64,000 nt of DNA from Tetrapyrgos nigripes (lineage: Eukaryota; Basidiomycota; Agaricomycetes; Agaricales; Campanellaceae): the NCBI GenBank assembly GCA_013368315.1, contig JAACJM010000143.1, forward strand, positions 1 through 64,000. The letters run 5' to 3'. Of the stretch, positions 1-10,008 are shown one piece after another. Below the pieces are notes generated by a model. The model did no database searches and was not told where the DNA came from. It saw nothing but the letters and a program-made list of their open reading frames with translations. A program made the position numbers and the translations under genes. The first letter of the stretch is position 1. The number at the start of each line of letters is the position of its first letter.

Positions 1-1355
1 TGTGGTGAGGGTATCGTAGAGCCAGCTGCAGGTGTTGATGCTTCACCTGAGGATGAAGATGAAGCAGGTGTACCAAGCATCCCCGAACTCTTCAAAAACA
101 ACGCCTCGAAATCTTTCTCTCCATTCCATATGGAACTAGAACTCGGACCAAACGCGTTGGACTGAAGCCGTTCCAGATACGCATAAGCAAACTTGTACAC
201 GCTCACGAGTACCTCGCCGAGGAGCTCTTCTCTCTTGATGGGTCGGAAAAAGAGAGCACCGTGTGAGAGGTAGGAGAGTGCGAGTGAGAGTGCTCGGGAT
301 GGTGGTGGGAGGTGCGGAAGGAGGGAGAGGATGGTGGGAGCGTTGGTGTTGCTGTTGGCGTTGGTGTTTGGGATGGTGGTGTTGTGACCATTGGAACGGG
401 ATTGAGATGAGACGTGTAGAGGGTTAGATGCGTCCACCGAGGCCATGGCGATATCGTATAGCTCGGGAGGGAGAGAAGAGTCGTTTAGGCCGAGAGGTGA
501 TAGTGGATTGCTCGTCGACGACGACGAAGCGAACGGTTGTGAGAATGGAGGATATGCAGGTGGAGAAGTGGGTGAAAACGGGGAAGTCATGGATTGGGCG
601 CGAGAATAGGACGGAGATTGTGCGTCAGGGCCAAGTTGAGGCTGGACGTCAGCGTCTTCGTTATCTTCAGAATGCTCGTCAGAGGAGGAAAGGTATTCTT
701 CTCCAGCCTGGAAAAAGAACATTAGAGAAGAAAACTTGAGGAAAACGTTGATCAACTCACGTACCAATATCAAAGTCTCACTTCCCGCCGACCTGCCAAA
801 ATACTTTATTTCCCCTTCTTCGCCTAGAGTTAACGTGCCCAAGACGTCCAAATCTGCAACATCTGCCTTGGCGGTGGATTCAGTGGACGTGGTCGCGAAA
901 CCTGTGTAGCTACTCGGTGCTCCCGGATCCATGGGTATCGCGTCTTCCGCCGCTGGTTCAGACAGCAGCTCGGATCCAAACTTGATCTTGAGCAAATGGT
1001 CTGAGAGTAACGGGTGTCTCTCAGGACTGATAGTGGCCTGGACAATCGCCAACGCGTCTTCCAAGGACCTAATCCTCGTCGACATGGACGAGATCTTGTC
1101 ATGCAGCTGGGTCGTATCTGCAAGTATAAACCTCGTTCCTACTCCTGCTTCCAAGATCCCATTCGGACAGATTGTTTCGCATCCTCGACGAGCGCATGAA
1201 CCGCAAGGGACCTTCTTGTCGCAGCGCAGTTTGAGACGACGACATTCGGCGCATGAGAGTTCCCCGCGAAGGCGTTTCTGTTGTATCTCTTTGAGCTCTT
1301 CGGGTGATAGATTCTTCTCCTTTCTTCGTGAGGGTTTAGAGGTATCAGCTGGCAT
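1..1355 (-). CDS. Zn2Cys6 (Gal4-type) fungal transcription factor, 5' part, cut by the window edge
   Basis: Two exons are visible: 1355-765 and 707 to the window edge, with a 57-nt GT-AG intron (764-708) in phase 0. The start is the ATG at 1355, just upstream of the DNA-binding domain. Residues 35-63 form a binuclear zinc cluster with cysteines at 35, 38, 45, 51, 54 and 63 (spacing C-X2-C-X6-C-X5-C-X2-C-X8-C) in the usual basic context (CAECRRLKLRC). A short coiled-coil linker follows at about residues 75-100. The second exon encodes a Ser/Pro/Asn-rich linker and then a helical segment (ALSLALSYLSHGALFFRPI) like the start of the fungal-specific regulatory domain. Such proteins act in the nucleus as DNA-binding activators or repressors. 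The target pathway cannot be told from this part, and the C-terminus lies outside the window. The frame is open throughout, so the gene looks intact as far as seen. Confidence 0.9.
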   Translation of the reverse strand, partial: MPADTSKPSRRKEKNLSPEELKEIQQKRLRGELSCAECRRLKLRCDKKVPCGSCARRGCETICPNGILEAGVGTRFILADTTQLHDKISSMSTRIRSLEDALAIVQATISPERHPLLSDHLLKIKFGSELLSEPAAEDAIPMDPGAPSSYTGFATTSTESTAKADVADLDVLGTLTLGEEGEIKYFGRSAGSETLILVRELINVFLKFSSLMFFFQAGEEYLSSSDEHSEDNEDADVQPQLGPDAQSPSYSRAQSMTSPFSPTSPPAYPPFSQPFASSSSTSNPLSPLGLNDSSLPPELYDIAMASVDASNPLHVSSQSRSNGHNTTIPNTNANSNTNAPTILSLLPHLPPPSRALSLALSYLSHGALFFRPIKREELLGEVLVSVYKFAYAYLERLQSNAFGPSSSSIWNGEKDFEALFLKSSGMLGTPASSSSSGEASTPAAGSTIPSP

Positions 1356-2071
1356 CTTCTGGGGCTTTTCCGTGGCCCAGGTCATAAAGTGTAAGGAAGA
1401 AGAGAGTGCAATTGGCAGCATCATAGCTAGCCGCAGGCAGCTGACGTTCCCCGCACATATGATTGGACCGAAAATAGCCGAAATCGGAGTTGGGGTTAGG
1501 GTTTGATAGAGAGAACATAATTGCGGAAAACGCTCTCTGTAATGAAATCGTTGACTCGGACAGACCGCCCGAGTGTGTGATAAGAAGTTTCAAAAGGGCT
1601 TCTGCTTTGCTGGTGATTTGATGATGGTAGTTCGCTTCTATTTATGGTAGCTTCCATCGACTCTCAATCCAGTTTAGCTCAAACCTGAAAGTAGCGCTAG
1701 CATCATATTACGCCCACTAAAAGCGCCGGGATCATCACAGATAGATATGTAGATAGAAGTTGATGAACTCGATGATTGCTCTTCACATATACATAAGCGA
1801 CCAGAAACATTCCCATTCCCATCCTTCCTTCCTTTTTCTCACCATCGTAGTTTCCAGCACATTTTGTGAGTAGTCCGTCCATTCGTCTGCAACGCGACTT
1901 GGAGCTTTTACTCACTCGATGTGTAGTACTAGCAGTACTCCCTTACCGTCGTTTCCTGCCGCTAATGTCATGTTTAAACCTCGACGAAATCGTCCCCAAG
2001 GACATTCCAGTATTTCCTCAACATCACCATGAAATTCTGTACGTCCACTGTCCCAAAGTGCACCTTGCAGC
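1356..2071. other. Intergenic region between the zinc-cluster gene and the small membrane ORF
   Basis: This holds the upstream region of the minus-strand regulator and probably the unresolved 5' exon(s) of the plus-strand ORF that follows. A strong donor-like GTGAGT lies at about 1866 and GTACGT at about 2039, but I could not join either to the downstream frame with confidence. No repeats were recognised. Confidence 0.4.
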
Positions 2072-2551
2072 TTGCTCGGTCTCAACCTTGACGTTTTCGC
2101 CTTCTCCTTTACCCTATCTCTCACAGCCATCGTCGCCATACTTGTCTTCCTCCTACTGCTTAGCAGCCTGTCCGTTTACTTTTTCTTCGAGATGCTCTTT
2201 TCCAAAGGTCCTTGGAAACGATCCACCGCTCAGCGTGACCTCGAAGCCCGTGACAGCAATGATCGTACCGTAGCCTACCCTTTCTACCACGCCATCTACA
2301 ATCCCTCCGATGATCTCTCCCAGCCTCCATCCACCTACTGCGTCCACTTTGACGCAAACACGAGTTCTCAAGTGACTGTCTCTGACAACGCTGATATCAT
2401 GCTCAATGTTAGACAACTTATGAAGAGCCGAGTGGCCGAAGCCGACGAAAAAGAAAAGGTCACCGCCAATGACTCTGATGGTGTCGAGGGCGCTGGACAT
2501 GGCCAACTTGAAGAATCGGTACCATTGCTCAATGCAGGGAAGACTGACTGA
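2072..2551 (+). CDS. Small membrane-anchored hypothetical protein (5' end unresolved)
   Basis: The open frame has no in-frame ATG upstream of its hydrophobic segment, and a TGA lies at 2030 in the same frame, so a 5' exon must be missing or the gene is broken. The stretch at about residues 8-42 of the open frame is strongly hydrophobic (Leu/Phe/Val/Ile-rich) and would span a membrane once. It is followed by about 115 polar, partly acidic residues ending in EESVPLLNAGKTD and a TGA at 2549-2551. Fungal-type composition and Asp/Glu-rich codons argue for a real tail exon rather than chance. I do not recognise the family. A single-pass membrane protein with a cytosolic tail is the plainest reading. 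Confidence 0.45.
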   Translation: MLGLNLDVFAFSFTLSLTAIVAILVFLLLLSSLSVYFFFEMLFSKGPWKRSTAQRDLEARDSNDRTVAYPFYHAIYNPSDDLSQPPSTYCVHFDANTSSQVTVSDNADIMLNVRQLMKSRVAEADEKEKVTANDSDGVEGAGHGQLEESVPLLNAGKTD

Positions 2552-2966
2552 TGGTGTTGTCGAGTTTGGGGGGTTGAAGATTTAAATTTTAATCGCGGGG
2601 GTCATGGTGTTGGGTAAGTCTCATCATTTTCTCATATATGTAGTACGCTGAATCCAACTTCACTCGACGTCAGGGTCCATTTGGACTTTCCAGGTTACCT
2701 TAATTTATTAAGTGTTTTGTCGTTCTCGTTCTTCCTCCTCCAATCCCCCAATTCCTAATTCCCAGACTCTGATCCCCGATTCCCAAATCATGATGTAGTG
2801 TACAGTGTACTGTATTGTATCCCAAGATCGTCTGCCATCTTTTTCGCCCACAACTTGAAGTTATCCTGTCAACTACACGTCATGGTGCGAGCATCCCCGC
2901 CGTTTGTTTGATCGATTAAATCCTATCCCCCCAGTACTATCTTTAAGAACCATTTTTCAGAGTCGT
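2552..2966. other. Intergenic, no gene seen
   Basis: This is the 3' flank of the membrane ORF. It contains a short palindromic GTACAGTGTAC-like run near 2800 and nothing else I can name. Confidence 0.4.
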
Positions 2967-3119
2967 TGTCAGAAGGTGGTAATTTGGGGCGGAAAACTAA
3001 AATCTATTCATAGTAAAATACGGTATATATACTAAAATGTAAATCAAATAAAAATAGGAAAAAGCAGAAATCCACTGGTATCTAGGAGTCTGAGGACGCA
3101 CGTGTCATCGCTCTCAACA
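2967..3119. repeat. Degenerate solo LTR of the copia-type gag element found at 30.6-32.5 kb
   Basis: The sequence aligns from end to end with the 174-bp LTRs at 30620-30793 and 32353-32526. Shared blocks include GAAAACTAAAATCTATTC-like, GTATATATACTAAA, ATGTAAATCAAAT and a terminal GAGGACGCACGTGT...CTCTCAACA. It starts TG and ends CA. The five bases before it (GTCGT) and after it (GTCAT) match at four positions, as expected for an old 5-bp target duplication. Internal deletions make it 153 bp. No gag or second LTR lies nearby, so it is a solo LTR left by recombination. Confidence 0.82.
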
Positions 3120-3771
3120 GTCATTATCTGGGGTGGAGGCTGATTGGGGTTACACCGTCAACCGCCAACTAACGTTAACGTTATACTTCTCTACTTTCCA
3201 ACTATGCTCTCTTGGCGAAGTTGTCACTCTTTCATCGGTTTTTTAGTGTATATTCTACATTCTTTCTGTTGCTTCTCTACAAAATTCAATCATTCGATAT
3301 CGCTACAAGTATATACACGTACTTACTCATTTACATCTAGTTTTTACCAGTCTTCGTATGAACTTGATCGCGTCATCGATGAGTTGAAACGGTCCCCAAG
3401 CTCAGGGGTCATTTCGACTTCCGTCGCTCATTTGGCTTAATTACAAGTCTTCATGATACCCCTGGCCTGAAGCTTCCTTTTCCGAGTCTTCTTCTATCCT
3501 CTAGGATTCCAAATCCCTGCTCCCGGCGGAATCACCAACACACCCAACTGACAATATCCATCATCTAACTACACGGCTGGCAGTGGCATCTAATCTCAGC
3601 TCTTGGATCGCACATGGCAGTGACCGTTCTGGTCTCCCCTGATGGATTCTTGATCCGTAAGTGTTCCTGTTCCAAGTCTAGTATTTGCACTGTACGCATA
3701 TACATTTGTAAAACGCGTAAAACAGCATGTACGTACCTCTTTGACGTTCATCAATCGCCTTGAGCTAGCCT
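3120..3771. other. Intergenic, no gene seen
   Basis: Short open frames here have no recognisable domain. The region lies between the solo LTR and the large inverted-repeat cluster. Confidence 0.35.
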
Positions 3772-5015
3772 TACTTGGGCACTTTTCGCCCTCAACACGT
3801 GATGTTCCCACGGTCCAAAAAGGCAAGCCCTTTGATGGGCCACGGGCCAAGCCCGGAGCTCCATTGTTCTTCCTCCGGAGGTGCTTTTGTTTGTATTTTT
3901 GGCCTCTGGTTGAAGTTGTGAGCATCGTTTCACTACAGAAGCCTCAGAGCTATGGTGAGGCAAAGTCAACCTGATATACGAGCTCTTAAATGCCATGAGG
4001 TTTTGACTTTCCGCCCTCAACACGTGACATCCCAATGGGGCTTCAATCGGCCGACCAAAAGCCTCCCGTGTGTTTTGTTTATTCGTTCGTTGATTGTTCT
4101 TTCACCACCACCACCACCACCACCACCACCACCACTCGCGAACGCCCTCCCCCCCTGGTCTTAGGCCTGCTCTCTCTATGCCTTGTAAGATAATCTATCA
4201 CCATTGTCTCGCTTTTCCACTATCAGTTTGCTTCTATAGTGTCCTTCTGGTCTGTTTTGCCAACTTGCTCCTCTTTCAGGCTTATGTTGTGGTTCTTCCA
4301 GGGCCGGAGGCCCATTTTGTGCTTATGAGTTGAACAGGATAGGATAGTGTAGTTTAGTGTCTTTTGGACATGTTCAACACGCCTTCTGGAGATTTTTATA
4401 TCAGGTTTACAGTGTATATTCCCTTAGCATGTCCAAATGTATCATTTTTATGCTATTACATGGCATTTAAGAGCTCGTATATCAGGTTGACTTTGCCTCA
4501 CCATAGCTCTGAGGCTTCTGTAGTGAAACGATGCTCACAACTTCAACCAGAGGCCAAAAATACAAACAAAAGCACCTCCGGAGGAAGAACAATGGAGCTC
4601 CAGGCTTGGCCTGTGGCCCATCAAAGGGCTTGCCTTTTTGGACTGTGGGAACATCATGTGTTGAGGGCAAAAAGTGCCCAAGTAATGCCATGTAATAGCA
4701 TAAAAATGATACATTTGGACATGCTAAGGGAATATACACTGTAAACCTGAAAGAGGAGCAAGTTGGCAAAACAGACCAGAAGGACACTATAGAAGCAAAC
4801 TGATAGTGGAAAAGCGAGACAATGGTGATAGATTATCTTACAAGGCATAGAGAGAGCAGGCCTAAGACCAGGGGGGAGGGCGTTCACGAGTGGTGGTGGT
4901 GGTGGTGGTGAAAGAACAATCAACGAACGAATAAACAAAACACACGGGAGGCTTTCGGTCGGCCGATTGAAGCCCCATTGGGACGTCACGTGTTGAGGGC
5001 GGAAAGTCAAAACCT
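3772..5015. repeat. Nested inverted-repeat (foldback) cluster with CAC/GTG microsatellites
   Basis: Block X (about 3772-3997) and block Y (about 3998-4279) reappear as reverse complements at about 4455-4683 (X') and 4749-5015 (Y'). Between and around X' lies a third pair, Z (about 4391-4455) and its reverse complement Z' (about 4684-4748), so plus-strand order is X, Y, unique, Z, X', Z', Y'. X and Y each carry a CACGTG hexamer inside the shared word CCCTCAACACGTGA. Y contains a (CAC)n run at about 4105-4135, mirrored by (GGT)n at about 4892-4912. Open frames across the arms are mirror images of one another and are not genes. This is a foldback-type element or a nested insertion; no transposase is present. 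Confidence 0.8.
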
Positions 5016-6165
5016 GCTAGCCTTCCTGTTCAAAAAAATCCAGTACCGGTACCCGTGAGTAATTCGCACCCACCGATCCTTTCAATGAGAGAACATTGGT
5101 TCTCACCGTGCACTATTCAGTCTGTCACAACCGTCCTCGGAGTTCGAAGCTCCAGTGACCTTCGTTCCCTTCGACTTTCCTTATTCCTCGCACCGACGGA
5201 TTGTGTTTTGACGCAGTGGTAGAACATGGTATGAAGGAGGTCAGATGGGTTGCGGAACTGGTGGCGAATTCTACTTGTATGGAATTCCAGGATGCTGGCT
5301 ACAGCCTCGTCGACGTGCCAAGCTCTTACTACGGACTTTTTCCAGTCATCCTATCTATTCATACCTTCAATATCATGTAACGATCGCCCTAGATCCGTAG
5401 TCCATAGTACTTAACACTTCCGCATTCTCTTACTTCCTATATTATTTCATACGCTCGTTACTTCCTATTTCTTAGTAGTTTCGTATGATCCGGACTTACA
5501 GTATTTACACTTTGTACTTGATTCGTAGTTCCTTAGCCGAATCAACTCGAACATTACTGCTCATAATCTTGTCTTAAGGCACCTGGCTATATTTTCTTCT
5601 CTTAGCCTAGTCTCTTACATATCATCGGATTGACGGATTCTCGAAGACCACGTTATATCACAGTGAGGCTGTTCAATTTGTTCTCCTGCGTAAGATTTAA
5701 CCTGTCTCGAGCTAGAGCAATGGATAGTTTCTGCAGCTTGTTGATCTCTTCTGCTCTGGCATTAGGAAGGCTTTGTGGGCCACCGCTTCGCGTGGCAATA
5801 ACGAGGCCCTCATTTATTAGTTGGAATAGTACGCTGTGCTCCATTGGCGCAAGGATGATATGGCGTGACAGCAAACGCCGGTATCGGCTTCGGTCCGTAT
5901 CCGCACTTGGGGGAAAGAGGCCAGGCTAAGCTGGCAAGCCCGATTGGTAGGTGTTGTATAACCGTAACTTCCACACTTTTAGGGCATACTCTACTATGTT
6001 TTTTAAATTATTACTTGGACTAAACTGCTCGATGCACTTGTCCATCCGGAATGGGTCAGGCAGCTCAACTCGCTCACGCAAGAATTTAGCCGAGACGCGA
6101 CTCCACGCAAAAGAAAGGACGGGGCCCGAGTGGGAACTTTTTGACGACGGACGCTAAATGCCTGG
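5016..6165. other. Repeat-derived intergenic region
   Basis: No gene was recognised. The stretch at 5779-5796 carries one copy of the conserved hairpin (GCCACCGC-TTC-GCGTGGC) followed by ACGAGGCCC, which also occurs at 14.3, 15.5, 32.2 and 62.1 kb. The word ACTTGGGGGAAAGAGGCCAG near 5908 recurs near 60742. Both point to old insertions. Confidence 0.5.
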
Positions 6166-7200
6166 AAAGGAATTGGGATGGGAGGGAGGGATAGAAAGTA
6201 TGGAGGATAAAAAGGAAAAGTGAATAATAGAAACTAGAAAAAAGGAAACAGAAAATCAGAGAATCAGAGAACGAGACAACTTTTGGAGACAATTTTTTTG
6301 GAAAGAAAATGAAGATGAAGCTTGGAAAGGTGATAGAAGGGAGTCAAAAAGAACCAAACAAGGCAAAGAATACAAGAATAAAAAAAGAAGCAGCAATGAG
6401 GATGGAATGAACAATCGATACAAAAGATTCAAAGTGTAATGAACAAAATGAGGATGGAAGAGATAGTGAAACAAACCCAAAAAAATAGAGAAAGCATGGC
6501 TGCAAAGGAAAAACAAATGAAACCACATCGAGACGAGGGCACAAAGAAATGAAGAGAAGAAAGTAAGCAGATACGATGTGCAAAAATCTAGGGTCAAGGC
6601 AACCAGACATGGCGAGGAAATCAGAGCGGAGTAAGGTGGACAGGATCACGACCATACTGCAAAGGGAAACAAGAAAGGGAAATGAAATGAATCGAGACGA
6701 TGGCGTAAAGAAATGAAGAGGTGAGAGAAGGATAAGCAGATACGATGCACAAAAAATCAGGCGAAAAAGCGACCAGATGTGGCAAAGGAACCGATTAGGA
6801 GATGAACAAAAATAGGAAAATGCGCAGAAAGACGGTGAAAAGAAGAAGAGGAAACATGAAGGAAGCAAAGTGACTCAAAGAGAGAAAAGAAGCGGTGTAA
6901 GCAGAAACCATAACAATGAAAGGGAGAGATCATGGAGGGGTGTTTTGAAATCTGCCAAGGAGTTCAAGATGATGCAACGATTGGGGTTGGTGTTAAGGGA
7001 ACCAATACTTAGATGGAAATGGAATAGAGATACAGACGAAAAGAGTTAGAAACCGTCGAAAAAAAGGAAGACTCATCAATGGATAATCCGACAGTTGATA
7101 ATGAGACTCGAATTACAATCCGCGAGAGAAAGCGATGAGAAAATCCGAGATGACAAGAACGATGAATGGTAGAAGGTGCCGGAGAAGGAGGAGGAGTTTA
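6166..7200. repeat. Polypurine stretch with a degenerate direct repeat
   Basis: The plus strand is almost all A and G over about 1 kb. The long Phe/Leu/Ser-rich minus-strand frames (for example 6344-6868) are by-products of this bias, with no start context or domain. Within it, a segment around 6525-6620 recurs at about 6690-6790 (shared CGAGACGA, AAAGAAATGAAGAG, AAGCAGATACGATG, ACCAGA), showing a diverged local duplication with a period of about 165 bp. Confidence 0.6.
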
Positions 7201-8021
7201 TTGACTGACATGGGTCCACGAGCTAAATAAAAGAAGGTATTGATAGAGGAACTTGAAGGTGTTGGGGTTGGCAAAAAGAGTAGTACTGTAGTAGTTGAAC
7301 ATGTGGGCGATGGAACTCTGATATGACAAGAAGGATATGTCAGGATGCCACAATCTGTAGAAGAATATAATGAAGATGAGCATTAATATGAATGATATGA
7401 GAAACTTGGAGAGAGATGGAGATCTGGCCAGCAGTGCCGGCGTGACATGTACAGAAAGTGGCAAAAGGTCGACCCAGAAGAGGTTTAGGGAGAGCCAAAG
7501 GTTGAACAGCCCTAGATCCTATTATCTCGAAGCTTGAAGCGCGTTTTGTGTGAATAGGGTATATAATATCATTGCATGAGCAATCCGAATGCAAACATTT
7601 GGTTATCGGTGTTGGAGACGTGTATTGTTGTCAGCGATGTGAACGCTATGAGAGCGGAGATGTTTAGAGAGCGGTGTGACGTCGGGCTAAAACCAAGATT
7701 GTTGAAATAGACGAGGGCGTATAGTGGTATGGATTGAAGGAAGGTATTCCAGCGATAGACGAGGCTGCTCGCGTATCCGAGGTTCCAGTGAAAGTAGCTA
7801 CATATATTGAGGAATTTCCATGAGACGAGAAGAATACTTAGCGTTGATCCATAGTACTATCATTTGTTTGTATGATCCCGATATTTTGACTCAGTCTTGG
7901 GTGACCATAACAAAGCTAGAGAAAGAATGCCCAGTAGATATTTAGCAGACAACATGGAAGTAGGAGGAAACTCAGCAGTAAATTAGAGATATCTCCTGCC
8001 AAGCCAATTTCCCACGTCTTT
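7201..8021. other. Intergenic, no gene seen
   Basis: Purine-rich to mixed sequence with only short, domain-less open frames. Confidence 0.3.
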
Positions 8022-8490
8022 GTAAGGGTCACGTCCCTTACTCCATATATAGAGCCTGCGACGGTATTCACACGTACCGAATATTGTGGCCTTTTGGTCC
8101 AGTTGGAGGTTGGGTGTGTTCTTCCGTCGGCAATGATCCTCCTAACAACTTCACTGCATCTTTAACCCCACGAATAAATGTTTCCACCTCGGAAGCCTTT
8201 CCTTTAATGAAATCCATGGTGATGGCTTGCCAGGGCCGATGGGGGATGGAAAGAGGTTGTAGTAGACCATAGGGTTTGTGGCGCGGAGCCTTGATGCGGG
8301 AACAAGTGTCGCATGCCTCAACATAACGTCTGACATGGACGAGTAATTCGGCGAAACGAGAAGCATGATCTGTAAAGGATTAGGTCAGCCTGCGATGAGA
8401 CCCAACCTCCAACTGGACCAAAAGGCCACAATATTCGGTACGTGTGAATACCGTCGCAGGCTCTATATATGGAGTAAGGGACGTGACCCT
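8022..8490. repeat. Inverted, rearranged copies of the 110-bp MITE
   Basis: About 95 bp at 8022-8116 (plus orientation) and 8370-8490 (reverse complement) carry the same core as the intact MITE at 8697-8806, namely CACACGTACCGAATATTGTG and GGTCCAGTTGGAGGTTGGG. They also share the flanking word TCCATATATAGAGCCTGCGA and the near-palindrome GTAAGGGTCACGTCCCTTAC. The pair can fold into a long hairpin around 8120-8370. Short frames here are not genes. Confidence 0.75.
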
Positions 8491-8696
8491 TACATTACCT
8501 CCCCTTCAAGGCAATCTCCTTTCTGGGTTCCTCAGGCCCAGATCGGTGTCCTTATATAGAAGACCCCGAATCGTTTCAGGTTTCCCACGCCTGTCCCGAT
8601 CCTCAGCCACTGGTTCCGTGAAGGGCGAAATCCCGAGGCCCTATGAAAAGGGGAGTTCCTCGAGGATCGAACCAGTGACCGTTTGTACCGAATATT
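8491..8696. other. Spacer between MITE copies with a tRNA B-box-like word
   Basis: On the minus strand the word GGTTCGATCC (about 8665-8674) fits an RNA polymerase III B box, but no matching A box or cloverleaf was found. It is recorded as a possible SINE scrap only. Confidence 0.25.
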
Positions 8697-8806
8697 CTGT
8701 AAAGGATTAGGTCAGCCTGCGACGGTATTCACACGTACCGAATATTGTGGCCTTTTGGTCCAGTTGGAGGTTGGGTCTCATCGCAGGCTGACCTAATCCT
8801 TTACAG
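8697..8806. mobile_element. 110-bp MITE with 26-bp perfect terminal inverted repeats
   Basis: The left end CTGTAAAGGATTAGGTCAGC (continuing CTGCGA) is matched exactly by the reverse complement of the right end. The 58-bp interior is not coding. Partial, inverted relatives lie at 8022-8116 and 8370-8490. No clear target duplication was identified: left flank AATATT, right flank TCTTGA. The superfamily is unknown. Confidence 0.85.
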
Positions 8807-10008
8807 TCTTGAAGATAAATGAGAGGTTGAAAAAGGCTGAGGAGTATGGTAGTGTGAACAGAAGTAGTGCAGTGTTAAATAAAGTGATGATTAGCTGAAA
8901 GTGAAGAAATGTAAGGAAAAAACCAATCATGCGAGAGGGAAAAATGGCCCGAGCATCCTCGGAGACGAGACGACGAGAGTAAGGACGTTTAACCTCACTA
9001 GCTTTTGAGGACTCGTCGTCCCAAAAATGTAGCACAGTTCCGATCCTCTAATTGTTCGTCCCTTGCCTTTACGAATCCCACCGAGGTATGACGGGGAGGA
9101 ATGTGATTCCCGTCGAGAAAGAGAGCAAGGCTGAGAGTGAAGTTTACGCAAACGCGGCGACCCCAAATTGGAGCCGCCCGAAAAGAAATGAGATTGAGTG
9201 AAACGAAGCGATGGAGTAACGCTAAAGAGGTAGAAGGAAAGGGTTGGGTTGGGAGGGATATAAAGGAAAACAGGAAGCAAAATTGAGAAGAAAAAAACAA
9301 TAAAACGAAAATATTGAACCAGAAGAAAGAAAAAAAAGAAACCAGAAGAAACAAGAAATAAGCCAAGAACGTAGCTGAGACGGCAGGGTCAGTCCACTCT
9401 ACGTGAGTGTTGACACGCTGCATGGGTTTTTCTATAGACGCGGCGTTGCACGATAAGAGGTTGCAAGCCCGGTGTATGCTTGTTGACAGTTGAACCAAAG
9501 GAAATTCAAATGAAGTTAAAAGAATCAAACGTTTCGAGACAGATGTAGGAGAAAAGAAAGGGGGGAAGGAAAAGGGAAAAGGGATAATAGAAAAGAGGCA
9601 GAATTAATAAGATGAGAGTCGAAGAACGGGGTATGAGTGGTGGCCTGAGGGCGTAGCGAGAGATGTGAGAAGTAGAAAAGAGGGAGGAACTTATAGTGAG
9701 TTAGAGCCATGAGATAACTCGACCGGCGTAAAGTTGCGTAATGTGGCTGAAGGAAAAGTAGAGTGGAGAATATCGAATTTTCTCTGTGAGATAGCGTCGG
9801 CAATGTTATTGCCTGTCACTGGACGATGAGAGTTATCGACGGTAAGAGGCGTACTGACAGGGTCTGTATTGGCCCATGGCCAGAAACCATGACGTAGTGC
9901 CCAACAAATCGACAAGGCGAAAGGTTGATTGGGATGAGCTTTGGAAAACGTCGACAAGGATAGGGGTGGTGATTCGAACTTATAGATGAGGGTTTTGTCT
10001 GATTGTAG
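8807..10008. other. Intergenic, partly purine-rich
   Basis: Two A/G-rich blocks (about 8810-9000 and 9230-9700) give long Leu/Phe/Ser-rich minus-strand frames without domains. I see no gene. The upstream exons expected for the decayed P450 that follows were not found. Confidence 0.35.

Noticed and set aside
931..1506. 191-residue plus-strand frame
   Set aside because: It is antisense to the zinc-cluster transcription factor exon and has no domain; a shadow frame.
4094..4164. Poly-histidine or poly-proline coding frames
   Set aside because: They are translations of the (CAC)n microsatellite within an inverted-repeat arm.
6344..6868. 174-residue Phe/Leu/Ser-rich frame resembling a membrane protein
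   Set aside because: It is the by-product of a polypurine tract on the other strand, with no start context or conserved motif.
8655..8690. Possible tRNA gene on the minus strand
   Set aside because: Only a B-box-like GGTTCGATCC is present. No A box, anticodon arm or acceptor stem could be folded.
8998..9528. 176-residue minus-strand frame
   Set aside because: Same cause: an A/G-rich plus strand. No domain was found.
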